In this document: one piece after another, positions 47,349-60,200 of the stretch
How positions within the stretch are numbered: position 1 is the stretch's first letter
How the letters are laid out: every line of letters begins with the position of its first letter
Assembly: GCA_902651635.1 (NCBI GenBank)
Contig: CACRSC010000015.1
Location: 762,834-826,833, forward strand
Reading direction: 5' to 3'
Origin: Mastigamoeba balamuthi
Lineage: Eukaryota > Evosea > Mastigamoebida > Mastigamoebidae
Length of the DNA stretch: 64,000 nucleotides
Translations under genes and position numbers: made by a program
Notes under the pieces: model-generated
What the model was told of the DNA's origin: nothing
Databases searched by the model: none
What the model saw: only the letters and a program-made list of their open reading frames with translations

Positions 47349-50217
47349 TCAATCAGAGTCATCTGGGCATATGTACTCGTCGAGGGACGTGCGGAATGAC
47401 GAGCTTCTTGCCTTCCTCGCCACCGGAACCGCCTCAGTGTCCCTCGCTCTGAGGTCGACTATGACCTTTGCTCTCGAGGGCTCGCTTACCTTGGCTCCCT
47501 GGAAGTAGGGCGACTTCTGTGCCGGTGCCTGTCCTGCCTGTGCCAGTTCCACCGTCGGCTTGCCGTGCGCCTCCACGTAGGAGCGTATGACAGCCAGGAA
47601 CCGCTGTCCGTACTTTGTGCACTTGGTCTGTGTGACGCCGGAGAGGTCCAGGAACTCCTCTTCTGTCATGGGGCAGCGCTGCGCCATCTCCTCGAGCGTC
47701 GCTGTTGTGAAGATGTACCACGCGAGCGTCTTCTCCTCCGTTACGATCTGCTGCCTGCACGCCTGCAGCAGATCCAGCAGCTCCAGCACAGACCCTGTTC
47801 CCGGCTTATCCGCAAAGCCGGCAGCAGCGCTCGGGGCAGCGGAAACGGCGGCGGCAGCAGCAGCCGGCAGGGCGTCCTTGTCCTTTGTCCCCACCGCGAT
47901 CTTGGATTTGCTGGCGACCTTCTCTGTCACAAGGAACGGCTCCCCCGAGTTGGCCTTGGGTCCCAGCTGCAAGTAGGCCACCGGAGCCATTCCGGGCCTG
48001 GAGGTGACGATCTCCGCCAGGAGTCCCGCCATCTTCATCTGCTGGATGATCCTCTGGCAGTCGGTCTTCTTCAACTCCTTCCCTGCGCTGCCGCTGAGTC
48101 CGGGGAGGCCGGGCGGATGCACAGCGTACCAGCCCCGTAGCCCGGCATCGTGGTTATCGACCCAGACAGTATCCTCTTGGAGCGGGACCCTCTGAACGCG
48201 TCGATGAGGAGCGTGCTGGGGCAGTTCTCCGACTGGGTTATCCCGTCGACTGGGGACAGGAAAAAAAGCAGTGAGACGTTCGCACTCATCAACGCCGTAC
48301 TCACCCAGGCCCAGGATGCTGTGGGCTTCAACGCTGCGGTCGACGACCTGCGTCTCCGAAGCCTCGATGCAGTTGTCGCACGTCTTGTGGCACTCTGCCT
48401 TGTCGAACTTCTCGCCAAAGTACTTGTGCCGGAACCCCGAAGCTCGTGAGACGCCAGGGAAGGGAGGGAGGGCAGCAACGAAGGGCGCCGTAGGGTACCT
48501 CGAGCTGCATGGCTCGCCTGCACTCCACCTGGTTCTCGCAGTACGCGACCATCTTGAGGAGGTTGTCCCTGGCGTCTGCGAGGCGTCAGCGTTGGGAGAA
48601 AGCCCCGCCGTGGCTAATCGCACTCTCGCGCTGTATGAGGTCCTGGTGGTAGTCGCCCGAGCAGTTGCCGTCCATGAGGCTCTCCTGCTTGAACTTGTCC
48701 GCGTACTGGTAGTACAGGATGCAATGTGATATCTGCCCGTCTCTGCCCGCCCTCCCGCTCTCCTGGTAGTAGTTCTCGATGCACTTGGGCAGAGAGTAGT
48801 GAATGACGTAGCGGACGTCTGGCTTGTTGATCCCTGCGGCACAGCGGTCAGTGACCACTACGCCCCCCATGCAGCGGCGCACCCATCCCGAACGCGAGCG
48901 TCGCGCACATGATCTTGATCTCGTCGTTGCTCCACCTCCGCTGCTTCTCGACCCTGTCCTCGATCGACATCTTCCCGTGGTAGAACGCGGCGCTGAGCCC
49001 CGCTTTCTGCTCGCGGCCCGAGAGGTCAGTGGGGGCTGCACAATTATAGCGCCGCAGCGACCAGCGACCGGGTGGGTGGGGGTCTGAGCGAACGATCATG
49101 TGCTCGGCCATGTACTCGGTGTCGTGGCACGAGAAGCAGTAGATGATGCCCGTGCTCCTGCGCTGGTTCTCCTTGATCCACTCGACAATCTCGTCGACCG
49201 ACTTCTTGGACTTCTTCCTCACCTCGTACCGCAGGTTGGCCCTGTTGAAGCTCTGGCTGAAGCACACGCAGCTGCTGACGCCCATGTTGTTCAGCACGTC
49301 CATCTTGACACGGTCCGTCGCCGTCGCCGTCAGCATCACGACCTGCAGCCCAGGCATCGCCTTCTTGAACCACGAGAGCTCCTTGTAGTCGGGCCTGAAG
49401 TCGTGCCCCCACTGCGACACGCAGTGCGCCTCGTCGATGGCCACCCTGCACGCCCCCCGTTAGCGGGGCCGCCGCAAGCAGGGGCTGTGGCACGCACATC
49501 TGCAGAGCTCCGCGCGAGTAGAGCTGGCGCAGCTGCTCGCGAGTGCGCTCGCTCTTGGAGAGCTTCTCGGGGGTCAGGTAGAGGAACTTGACGTCGCTCG
49601 AGGGGTCGAGGACCTCGCGCATCGCCTGCGCTGCCTGCTGCGCCGTGTCGTTGGAGTTTGTCGCGCGCGCCTGTATCCCCAGGTGCATCAGCGCGTCGAC
49701 CTGGTCCTGCACGAGGCTGAGCAGCGGCGAGATCACGATCGTGAGCCCTCTGCGGCACATGGTCGGCAGCTGCTCGTGGACGAGAGAGAGACCGGGCAAT
49801 TTGAGTACGTCGGCACAGAGGACAGAGGAACAAACCTGGAAGCAAAGGCTCTTGCCACCGCCGGTGGGCATCAGCACAAAGCAGTCCTTCCCGCTCATGA
49901 TGGCGTTGACGACCTCCAGCTGGTTCTTCCTGAAGCTCTGCGAGGGCCGTCAGGCACGGCCCATGCGCGGGGGAAGACGGCGTACGTGGTGGCCGAAGAT
50001 AGACCTGTTCTGAGCGACGAGGTCCTGCGACCACTTGAAATTCTGCTTCCAGTTGGTCGTGTCGGGGCGCATGGCCTGGCGACTGCTCTCCCACAACTCG
50101 ATCCTGCCCCTGTTCCCGACCTCCGTTGGCAGCGCTGACTGCATCGTCCTCGTCTGCTCCAGGCCACAGGCTCCTCCCTGCAGAGCTGGGGAGGGGCACT
50201 GCAACTGCTGCTGCTGA

Positions 50218-50250
<33 letters not shown>

Positions 50251-51740
50251 TGCACCGAGCTCTGGAAGGGCGTCGATGGCGGCGGGTACCTGCTCTGCAT
50301 GCCTGCAGAGCAGCCAGAGCTCTGCGCAGAGGGCGGCGGGAACCTGAGGGGCGTCTGTGCCGGCGATTGCCTCTTCCTCTCGATGGCCTTCCTGAGCATC
50401 TCCTGCTCCTGCTTGAGCTCCTCGCTGGGCGGGAGCAGAGGATGAGCGACAGGGCCGTGTGGTGTGCTGTGCGGTTGCGTACTGGTGCTGCAGCAGTTCC
50501 TTCTTGCGTGCCTCCTGCTCGGGCGTGGGGTTCGGTATCGTCAGCAGCTCCACGAGCGGGGCGCTGACCTCCCCCTGCTTCCTGGTCCAGTGTGACAGCT
50601 TCTCCTCCAGTTCCGACAGCTGCATCTCCTCGAACTGCTGCATGACGCTCTTCTGCGCTCGAGAGACGGGGTGAGAATTAAAGGAGGGCAAGAAAATACG
50701 AATCCGGAATTGCTCCAGTGTGCGCACCTGGGCTTCCTGGTACGTCGGGACCTTCGCGGGCGTCGTCTGGAGCTTCTGCGCGCTGATCATCTCTGACTCC
50801 GTGATGACCTGCATGAGCGTCTCGTCGTCTATCTCGTCGATGATCTCAATAGGCTGCTTGGAGCTCGTGTGCACCGGTATTGGCGCCTGCTGCTGCTGCT
50901 GCTGCTGCTGCTGTGGCGACTGCATGGGCGGCAGCGCCGGGGGTGGCGGGTACACGACCCTGCGCTGCGCCGCCGGGGTCCGCGAGCGGGGCGTGCTCTC
51001 CAGCTCCTCGGTGCCCCTCCTCCGCTTGGTCTGCGGCGGCGTTGTCGAGGGCGCCGCGTCGTCGTCCTTCTGTGTGCTGGTCAGGTCGATCACCATGTCC
51101 TGCCTCTGCTGCGCCCCCTGCACTGCCCCCGTCCCAGGCCCAGGCGCCCTCACCACCGCCTGCACCGGTGGGGCAGCAGCAGCAGCAGCAGCAGCGAGGT
51201 GCCTCGCAGGGGGCTCGGGGGATGTGGGGGAGGGGGCAGGGAGAGGGGCACGCACGCGCGGAGGGGGGAGAAGACGCTGCGGTGGAGGGGCACGTGGATG
51301 ACGCCGTTCCAGCGGCGCCAGGCGTCCTTGCGGGAGGTGGCCAGCAGCGGCCAGTGCCACGCGGCCAGCGGCCTCAGTCCCAGCGCCCCCGCGCACAGCG
51401 CCGCCCCCGCGTCGTGCGANAGCGCGTCACCACCGGAGAACCGTGTGCAGAGGGCGACAGACGGGGGCGGGCGCACCTGGAGGGACACTGTGGGGCGCGC
51501 CAGGCAGTCGTGTGGCAGGAACGTCCACGGGCCTGAGCGGGGCTCGCGGGGGTGCGGGGGCTTCATCCTGGCGGCGGGCGGGTCGCGGGCGGTCAGTTGA
51601 CACTGGCTGGTCAGGGGGGCGGCACCCCGGGCTGCCCAGGTGCGCTGCGCGTACCCGCCGGGGAGGCCCTCGGAGGGGTCGTTGGCCTTGGAGCGGTACC
51701 ACTGGAGCTCGTCCTCCAGGTTGTTCTGTGGGAGCGCCAT
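47349..51740 (-). CDS. BLM: BLM/Sgs1-type RecQ helicase
   Basis: 3'-5' helicase acting in recombination and replication repair. Thirteen exons, 1213 residues: complement(47349..48082, 48130..48249, 48305..48422, 48499..48575, 48624..48833, 48883..49009, 49094..49445, 49498..49769, 49836..49937, 49986..50424, 50483..50652, 50728..51159, 51252..51740). The long N-terminus has acidic patches and two poly-Gln tracts. The helicase core shows [52 protein letters not shown] and [10 protein letters not shown]. The zinc-binding region has C-x(n)-C-x(n)-C-xx-C ([15 protein letters not shown]). A winged-helix RQC part [16 protein letters not shown] and an HRDC domain ([22 protein letters not shown]) follow. 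RQC plus HRDC plus long N-terminus indicates the BLM class. Confidence 0.94.
50206..50252 (-). repeat. CAG/poly-Gln tract in RecQ (first)
   Basis: CTG run on the plus strand; reads as about 16 Gln with one His in the helicase N-terminal region. Confidence 0.95.
50888..50912 (-). repeat. CAG/poly-Gln tract in RecQ (second)
   Basis: CTG run on the plus strand encoding about 9 Gln. A further CTG run at 51175-51196 falls in the first intron. Confidence 0.9.
51420..51420. other. Ambiguous base (N) in RecQ exon 1
   Basis: A single N lies in the first exon of the RecQ gene and makes one codon undefined; the frame on both sides agrees. Confidence 0.95.
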
Positions 51741-51971
51741 GCCTTGCGCGGCAGTTTCTGGTTGTTTGAAGTTGATATTCCTTCACAAATATCGGGGGCA
51801 TTATTTGGATTTGGGGGGTGCATTATCTTCCTCTCCGGACCGCCTTTTTTTATTTGCCTTGCTCCTCTTCCACTCCCTCCGAGCCAATGAAACGTGTGCA
51901 CCGGTCCCGTCCGCCTCGGTCTCGGCCGAGTCGTCAACCTGGTCGCTGAGCTCGGGCATCTCTCCTCTTCT
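51741..51971. promoter_or_regulatory. RecQ promoter region with GATATTC and AAATATC
   Basis: GATATTC (51774-51780) and AAATATC (51787-51793) form an inverted pair 34-53 bp from the RecQ start codon. The other end of the 231-bp interval is the stop codon of the next minus-strand gene. Confidence 0.55.
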
Positions 51972-53975
51972 TCAAACGTTCGAGTGACCGGACCCGACGG
52001 GCTGCCGCCGGATCTCCTCGGCTCTCTTCCGGAGCTCGTAGATCTCCTCCAGCAGGCGCGAGTCCTTGGAGGGGTTCAGCGACCGCTCGGCCTCGACGAG
52101 CCACGCGGCGAGCAGCGTGGCGCACTTGGGCCTGTGCGCAGCGAACGCCCTGTCGACGAGCCTGCCCGCGATCGCCACGATGCGGGGCCTCGTCGACTCG
52201 GCGCCGTTGACGACGCCCCACAGCCTCCTCAGCGTCGCCAGCGTCTCCTTGGCGACGTCCTCGTTGCGCGCGCAGCTGTGGAACAGCAGCTCCATGTCCC
52301 TCTCCGACGACGCCGCGGGCTCCGCGTTGGGCGCCGCCTGCGCCGTCGCCTCGCGGGCGCCCCCCGAGAGCCTGCGGATGGTCTCGCGGAGCCGGTCCAT
52401 GTCCTCGATCCACACCCCTTCGCCTTGCGCGTTGAGCTCGCGCCACAGACGGAGGCGCACGAGGGCGAGGCGGTGCTCGCGGACCCCCTCGGCGAACTTG
52501 CGGGCCTCGCGTGCGCGAATGCCCGTGGCCTCGGAGAGCATGGCGGCGATCTGCTCGGCCTCTGCGCGCCCCACGGGCTCGAACGTGTAGACGCACCCGT
52601 CGCTGCCGACGCCCGCGTGGATCATCAGCCTCCACTCCCTGAACTCCCCGCCAGCGCACGACCTGGGGGCCGAGAGCGAGAGGTGAGGACGCGTGGCAGC
52701 GCGCGTGAGGCGAGGCTGACGAGAACTGCTGGATGGAGCTCAGCGCAATGTGCAGCGACGGGGACGAGGTGCTCGACGACGGCGACCACCTCGCGTGCGT
52801 GGAGTGAAGCTCGAGCTGCCCCCGCGCCGTGGAGCGCAGGCCCAGCACTTTACCGTTGGCTGTCTCAGCCTCGATCGGCTCCATCGTCAGAGCCACGTCG
52901 GGGACAACGCACAGCGCAGCCTCCGTGTCGTTTTGCAGCAGTGCGCCCGGGTGGTAACGCGGCGTCATCGGAGCCGTGCTCCGTGCCGGTGCCGCCGCTG
53001 GGCACCAGGGGTACGACGCGCGCTTCACGTGGATCGCTCCTCCACCGGACTGTACTGCCACGGCTTCGAGCGCAGCGTTCAAGTGCTGCAGTGCTCCCAC
53101 GGCCTGAAGCTCGAGCCTGTCCTCTCGCCTGCTCAAGCTGCCTGAGCCCGAACGTGCGCGGATTGTCGGGGGTGGGCTCACAGCTGGGAGAGGTCCGACA
53201 GGAGGCACCGTGCAAGGGGCGCCGACGGAGGCCTCGACTCCACGTTGCTCACCAGAAAGCTCAGCAGCCACAGCACTTTGCGCCCGCAGTCCCTCGGAGC
53301 AGACCCCGCGGCGACGAGCTCGACCAGGGCCCCCGACACGCACGCGTACGTGTCGGTCCGCGTAGCCGTGTCCGCAACCCTGCGGTCGAGGCTGTTCGCC
53401 CCGAGCGCCAGAGGCAACGCGAACGGCTGCTCATGCAGCGCTGCGACCGCCTGCGCGTGCGTCGCCCCCTGCTGCAGCTCCAGCACCGAGCCCCGCGGCA
53501 CGAGCAGCCCGCGGATGAGGTCCGCGCACGGCTGCAGCGCCAGCGCCTCGCGCACCAGCGCCGCGACCGACCGCGTGGCCAGGGCCGACTCGGCGCACTC
53601 CTGCAGCGACGCGAACACTCGCAGCCTCGCGGCGTAGGACTTGGCGTCGTGCAGCCCTCGCAGCGGGTAGGCCCGCGTGAACCACAGCAGCAGCGACGTC
53701 GCAGCGGTCGTCGCGGAGACAGAGTCCGAGGAGAGCGCGGAGCGGAGGGCCGTGGCCCAGGCCTCGTAGGCGGCGCCGCGCGTGTCGGGGACCTCGACGA
53801 GGTCGAGCAGGCGGGCCTCGCAGTCGTCGCGCTCGCGCTCGCGGTCGGCGACGGACGCGGCATCGTGGGCGTCGGCGGAGGCTGCGGACAGCTGCGCGAA
53901 GAGGTCCTGCGACGTCTTGGCGCCCTGCTCCCGCGCTCTGTTGGCCGCTGCCTCTGCCCACGGAGTGGCCTTCAT
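51972..53975 (-). CDS. Helical-repeat protein with a possible PH-like region, function unknown
   Basis: Exons complement(51972..52662, 52790..53128, 53209..53975) give 598 residues. The first 255 residues are Ala/Leu-rich helices in an ARM/HEAT-like spacing (LLLWFTRAYPLRGLHD, ALALQPCADLIRGLL). The middle has beta-rich segments (NDTEAALCVVPDVALTMEPIE, LGLRSTARGQLEL) and EFREWRLMIHAGVGSDGCVYTFEPV, which could form a PH-like fold. The C-terminal 200 residues are helical again with KCATLLAAWLVEAERSL. I recognise no family. The acceptor at 53129 was chosen because it keeps phase 2 and gives ARREDRLELQAVG. Confidence 0.65.
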
Positions 53976-54174
53976 TCCAGCCCTGTGCGCAATCCTACCA
54001 GCCCTGTGTCACAGAAATATCCACCTTTACGAGGGACACCCAGGATGCGATCGCAAGGCAGACCACCCAATATACTGGATTGTGCGACTCCGGTTCTGGT
54101 GTTGAGGATTCCGATTCTTGTAGATTCAACTGGAGGGATCCTCGATTTTGGCGTACTTAAAATAGACGGCGCCA
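53976..54174. promoter_or_regulatory. Divergent promoter helical-repeat gene / WDR27
   Basis: These 199 bp contain AAATATCC (54015-54022) and further AT-rich sequence with AATATACTGG (54069-54078). Confidence 0.45.
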
Positions 54175-57153
54175 ATGAGCGAGCCACGACTGACAGCGCT
54201 CGTGAGCTCCGTGGAAACAGCGCGTCCCCCGACCATCACGGCGCTGGATGGCGCCAACGTGGCCTTCCTCAGCGAGAGCAGGTCTCCTGCCAGCCACCAG
54301 CCTCGCACACTCGCGATCAGCATCCCACCCGCGAACTCACCCGGAGACCCCCTCCTGCTAATGGCGATTGCAGGACCGAGATCATCGTCCGCCAGATCTC
54401 GTCCGGGGACTCCCAGTGCTTCGAGGGCCACAAATCGCGCGTCACAGCGGTCGCGCTGCGGCATGGGCTGCTCTGCAGCGCGTCGTGCGACGCCGTCAAC
54501 CTGTGGGACCTCTCGGACGAGCAGGGAGGCATACAGCTGGCCAAGGACATCGGCTCGGTGCAGTGCGTGGCGTTCTCGCGCAGCGGGGCGAGGAGAGTGG
54601 CCCTCGCGGTGATCAAGGACGTGAGGCTGTTCGACACGAACGGCGTGCGCTGATCGCGCCGAGATCATTTGATTTCTCACAGCGGGGACCCTGCAGAAAG
54701 ACTACGTCAAGGTCCTCAGAGGGCACAAGTCGCTCGTGTCGTCGTGCATATTCGGCGACGACGACTCTGTTGTCTTCTCGTCCTGCGAGGACGGCTCTGT
54801 AGCGGTGAGTGGCTGTAGCTGCCTCCGTTGCTGACATTTCTGCTTGGGTCAGGCTTGGGATGTGGACTCGGGCGCCATGATCTGCGATATGAACGTGTCC
54901 CCCAGTATGATGCTCCTCGCACACACGGCCTCTGACTTCTTGAAAGCAGCTACGCTGCTGTGCGTTGGAAGCGGGTGGCAGTTCCAGGGGTCTCGGCCGT
55001 TCTGCGCTGGAGCCGACGACGGAAAGCTCTTCATCATGGAGCTCAGGGACAACTTCATCCACCTGCTACGGACGATCAACCTGCGCCTAGACATCCTGCG
55101 GGCGCTTGGAGCCACGGATCCCGCGGGCGACATGAGCACTCCCATTATCTCTGTGGGGTACGCTGGGAGCCCCAAAGCGGTGTCGAGCAACGCCTGTGTC
55201 GTCGCATGCTCGCCACAGATGCTTATGTCCGTATCGCTGGGCTCGTTCGAGGTGCAGTACCTGTGCTACTTCGTCAAAGCCTCGATTCCTCGGCTGGCAG
55301 GTGCCTGCGCCTTCGCGATGGATGAGGAGACTGCCGAGGTCATGTGCGCTGTCGGGAGCGCGTTTGAGCAGCACTTGGAGGTGCTCAAGCTCTTCCCGAC
55401 CGCCGCGATCGAGGCCGAGCCTCAGCCCGAGGAGGAGGCGCGCGAGGAGCTCACCGTGCATGCGAACGGCCCGCCTCCCAAAGGCTCTCCTCTGCTGCTT
55501 AAGATTCCGCCAAGAATTATGGCGGCACCATCGTCTTCGGGGTCGTCATCCAGCTCGAAGGGCTCCCTGTCTCCGAAGGGCGGGCTTAGTCCGAAGTCAA
55601 AGGCAACAAAGGAGGAGAAGCCCGTCATGTTCCATGCCAAAGTCAAGAGCTCTGGGTACGGAGCATCCACGCCACAAAAGATGTTCTCCCCGAAGACAAA
55701 CGTACGCGAGATTCGCTTCCGACTGTGGCTGACCATTCTGCAGTCTCCGAAGTCGAAGACCAGTTCTCTCAAAGCGAAGTCTGTACACACGTTCAGACTT
55801 CGGCGGAATTGATGGCTCAAAAAGCAGGAATGGAGACGTGATGATGATGTACTCAGCCACTTGCGCTGCTCCAGTCTCTTACGATCGCGATGAAGAGCCC
55901 TTCTCTCGTCTACACAGCGGCTCTGTTCTGGCGGTCCGGTTCGTGATGCACCGTTCTGGCCTAACCTGACAAGCCTCGCAGCTACTCGGGTGAGAAGGGC
56001 AAAAGGCTGCTGACGTGCGGAGGAGCAGACTGCGTGGGACGTCTCTCCTTCCTGCCGCTGAGCACACACAAGGGAGCCGGGTCTCTCACATTTGCTCATT
56101 CAGCAGCCGTTCTGGGAGTAGGTCTCCCTTCGCTGTCGCCGCTGACCGATCCTTTCCCCAGATCGAGGGATCGGCGTGCAACAACTACGCCTTGTCGTTC
56201 TCATTGGATCAAACGATACGACTGTGGGCTCAGGGGACACCGCCTGATAAGCCGAAGTCGTTCAACCTGATAAACACACTCAAGGGCGCCCCGATACTCG
56301 AGATCAACAAGGTGAAGGGGTCTGCTGTCGCAGAGGTCAGTCTCCCCTGTTGGTAGCGTCTCTCATACGGCAGCAGGACAACCCAGCGTTCTCCAGCGCA
56401 GTCGCACAGGCGTCGTTCTTCTACAACGACGCATTCATCGCGGCAGCCTACGGAAGCACGGTGTGTCTCTACAGCTATCTGGTGGACATTGAGAGCTCGG
56501 ATGTCCAACGGTGCAAATAGGACGACAAACTGTCGCTGACCCCTCCACAGGCTCCAGAATCTGAGCAAGACAAAGCAGGTGACGCAACTGGCCTTCCCCG
56601 GAAAGGTGTCGTCTCTGGCGGTGAACAACTCGATTCACTCGTGTACGCACCCAATTAAGGCACTCTTCTGAAGCCATCTACAGACGTTGGAGTCTGTGGG
56701 ACCTCTGATCATGCACTGAGTGTCTTCGATCTGTCCGTCGGGTCTGTGCTGAGGACTGTTCCCGCGGCGCACGAGCGTCCCATTCACCGAATTGCGATGC
56801 TCAAGAAGGGGCCTGCCCTCACCATGACCCCGGACTCGTACAACATGTTCGCCACGATCGCCATCGACGGCTCGGCGAAGTTGTGGGACCTGCGGTCGGT
56901 GTCGTGCGTCCGGAGGTTCGAGGGGCACAGCAACCGGGTGCACAAGGTCGGCGTGGCACTCAGCCCGTGCCTGCGGTTCGTGGCCACGGGCAGCGAGAAC
57001 AACGCAACGTACGTATACGACGTGACGCGGGGGACGGTCCTGTCTCGAATCCCCGGGCACTCGGACGTTGTTTCCGACGTGGACTTCTCGCTATACCGCA
57101 ACCAGCTCGTCTCCTGCTCTCACGACGGAACCGTGAGGTTCTACCACCCCTGA
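54175..57153 (+). CDS. WDR27: WDR27-like WD40 protein
   Basis: Eleven exons, 831 residues: 54175..54281, 54374..54644, 54697..54804, 54853..55701, 55744..55762, 55797..55938, 55982..56108, 56162..56335, 56374..56510, 56551..56642, 56684..57153. WD repeats occur in two halves separated by a Ser/Lys-rich linker (about 420-500). Recognisable strands include VTAVALRHGLLCSAS, VNLWDLS, LRGHKSLVSSCIFGDD, LSFSLDQTIRLW, FFYNDAFIAAAYGSTVCLY, HSYVGVCGTSDHALSVFDLS, DGSAKLWDLR and YVYDVTRGTVLSRIPGHSDVVSDVDF. The FYNDAFIAAAYG and HSYVGVCG segments match conserved parts of WDR27. It includes a 34-nt intron (55763-55796). Function of the family is poorly known. Confidence 0.82.
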
Positions 57154-57298
57154 ACGAGGACGCACCCACACCCGAGTCCTCGGTTCGTTGAGACGGTGGG
57201 ACTTGGCCGCTGGCAGTTCTGGTTCGGTGAATATCCCTTGCGTCAACGTCACTGGATATCTTGCAGATTCTTTTTGGCTGTGTTGTCTGATTGCCGCG
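57154..57298 (+). promoter_or_regulatory. RalGAP promoter
   Basis: GAATATCCC (57229-57237) and GGATATC (57254-57260) lie 39-70 bp before the start codon, downstream of the WDR27 stop. Confidence 0.5.
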
Positions 57299-60200
57299 AT
57301 GAGTGGGGCTGCGCCGCCCAAGGACCGCGCCAAGGTCCTCAAGAAGCGCGCCAGGTTCACCGACTCCTCCACGGGCTCCGCCAAGCGTGCCAGGTCGCTG
57401 CTGCTGATCGCCGAGCTCGACGACGGGCCCGACTCGGGCAACAGCCCCTTCTTCCGCGAAAACCACCGCCTCGTCCTCGCCACGCTCACCGACATCGTCT
57501 CCACCGCCGAGTCCAACGCTCGGAAAGGCCAGTGCCCCTCCCCCTCTCCTCGATACTCGTCTCTCCCCCCACTCGCTCCCCCGGGAGCGTGCGGGTCGTT
57601 TCCGGTTGTTACGTGAGCGAGGCCTGCTGACGAGCGTTTTTTGAATTTGGGCCCCCCCTGCCCCTGCCGTGCGCACCGCACCGGCTCTTTGCTGACAGTT
57701 TTCGCAGGCAAGACTCTGTCGGAGAAGGAGGCCCGGGCGGTGATCTCCGTCGTCAACTGCGTGCTGCGCTACAACACCGAGGACGCCCGCGACGAGCGCA
57801 CGAACCGCGTCCTCGGTTCGTTTGCCCTGTGCCCCCCCCCCACAACGGCACACCTGCTGTTGGTATTCATGCACAACCCCCCCCCCCCATTCCCTCTACT
57901 GCAGCGTCGGTGCTCGAGAAAATGCTCTACCTGGACAACCAGCACGGTGTCCGCATGGCGGCCCTGGAGGCCGTCATTGCCCTCTGCGAGGTCTGCCCGC
58001 TGCCCTCGCCCGAGGACCTGCGCCTCATCACGGCGTGAGTTGCCCGCTCTCTTCCAGATCCAATACGTCATCGCTGGATTACTGACTGCCCCGCCCCACC
58101 CACCCCCAGATCGCTCAACTTCCAAGCGTGCCAGTACGCCACGGGGCCGCAGGCCAACCTGCCCCCTGGCTACTGGTCTCCAGAGAGGACCGCGCTGTCG
58201 CCGGGCTCTGCCTCGTCGGGGAGGAAGGAGACGGCGGAGATGCTGGACAAGCTGCTGGCCGCCGCGGCCCGCACGCCGCAGGCGCTGGCGTTCTGGGCGC
58301 CGTTCATACGCGACACTCTGCTCGTCCTGTACCCGGCGGCGGGCGTGTCGTCGAGCTCGCCGCTCGGGGCGCACCTGCAGGCGCTGTCGCACCAGACGGC
58401 GGGCACCGTGACCAACGCCCGCGGGTTCACGCGCGGGTGCCCCGCGGACCTGCAGATCGTCGTCGGGCGCCACGTGGTGCGCTGGCTGCAGTCGGAGCTG
58501 CTGCACCAGGTCATGTTCTCGAACCCCCTCAACTACGCGCTCGTGCTCGAGGTGCACAGGCAGTGCGTCGTGATGCCGTGCAGCAACCTCCAGGCCATCT
58601 CGGCGCTCATGAAGACCGTCGCCTCGTTCTTTGTCCTCCAGCAGAGGGCGCTGCCGGGCCTCACGCAGCTGAACAGGTGCGACCTGCAGAAGGCGATACT
58701 CGCGGACACGGCTGCCATCTTCAGCGCCGCCGCCGTCGACAACCCGACAGAGTACATCGCGGCGAGCAACGCTGTGCTCAAGGGCGTGTACGCGCCGTGC
58801 GTAGAGGCACAGGCGACGCTCGAGCCGGAGATCCGCACCGCGCTACTGCAGACGCTGCTCAGGGCCGCGTGGAACCTCCTGAACCCCGCTGTCTCCAACC
58901 CCAACGTCTCCGTACTTGACGCGATGAAGGGCTCCGTCATGGACGTGCGTCCACAGTACAGCGCCGGGCGAGGACTCAATCGAACCCCCAGGCTCTGCTG
59001 ACGGGGTGGCTGAGGATTGGGTGCACGGACAAGGAGATGTGGGAGGAGCTGTACCGCACGATAGAGCCGCTGCTGTTCCACCAGGAGGTCGTCCGACAGA
59101 TCAAGGCGAAGCTCATGCACCTCACGCTCGCAGTCAAGGACACGTACAGGCCTCTCGGCCCGTGCACCAAGGAGGCCCCCTACAAGAGGAGGGACCGTGT
59201 CATCTGGGTAGGTCTTGTTTCCTTCGCCCACGGGCTCACTTGGTGTGCCCAGTCCCTGGATACGAAGGAGGCCGTGCAGATGAGCAAGGATGTCAGCCTC
59301 AACAACGCGATGTGGGACGGTGATACCGCACTGACCCTGTGGCACTACCTCCTCAGTGAGATGCCCTTGCGACCTCTTCTAGTCACTCAAAGCTGTTATC
59401 GCAGATGTGTTCAGAAACGCCAAGTCCTACAGCAACCCCAAAGCGCACGAGGGCGCGCTGGCCACCATCGTCGAGGTCCTTGATGCTGTCCTCGCGGCAG
59501 AAAACACAGCGGACCTCGACCTCTCAGACACGCCATCACGGTTCCCGCTGATCACGGTGTTCTGCCCGTTCCTGTTCGAGTCATGCAGTATTGAAGAGTA
59601 AGGACCTCCTTTTTTATCTCTTTAGTCTCTTATGCCCTCAGCAGCATGTCGAAGGCAAGTGGCATTGCCCACGCGTACGCTGGCCTGTGCCACCTGCTGT
59701 GCAGAAGATTCCCCGCACTGCCGAGAAGTCTCCTGTCGCACTTCTACACGTGCATACAGCAGGGCCTGTGCACCGGAGACCGCAGCATCTCGTGGTCGAT
59801 CGTGACAAACTCGTACAACATCTTCAGCCTCGGCCTGCCCGGCTCATTCGCCCTGATTCCCTACTATGTCACACGCGCCAAGGAGCTGCTGATGAGCACC
59901 ATGTCCCCGACAGGAAACCCGTACGCCAGGCACAAGTGCCTCGCGCTCGTCTACAGCCTCCTGAGCTTCCCGTCGCACTACCCGGAGCTGTCGCTGCCGT
60001 GCACAATCGGAGACGGCAAGACTATGACGGCGCAGACGCTGCGCGAGACCGTTCAATCTGTGGTGATCGCTACAGCGCACATCACGCACCTGCCCTCCGA
60101 ATGCAAGTGCATGAGCGTGTGGGTGATGGTAGTCGCAATCTGCGAGGAGCTCTGCCACTGGAATGGCCAGAACGTACCCGATTTGGCGCACGCTCTTCTG

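Noticed and set aside
51894-54653. Long plus-strand frame over the helical-repeat gene
   Set aside because: Antisense shadow; the minus strand gives consistent exons and the plus frame runs through a divergent promoter into WDR27 in the wrong frame.
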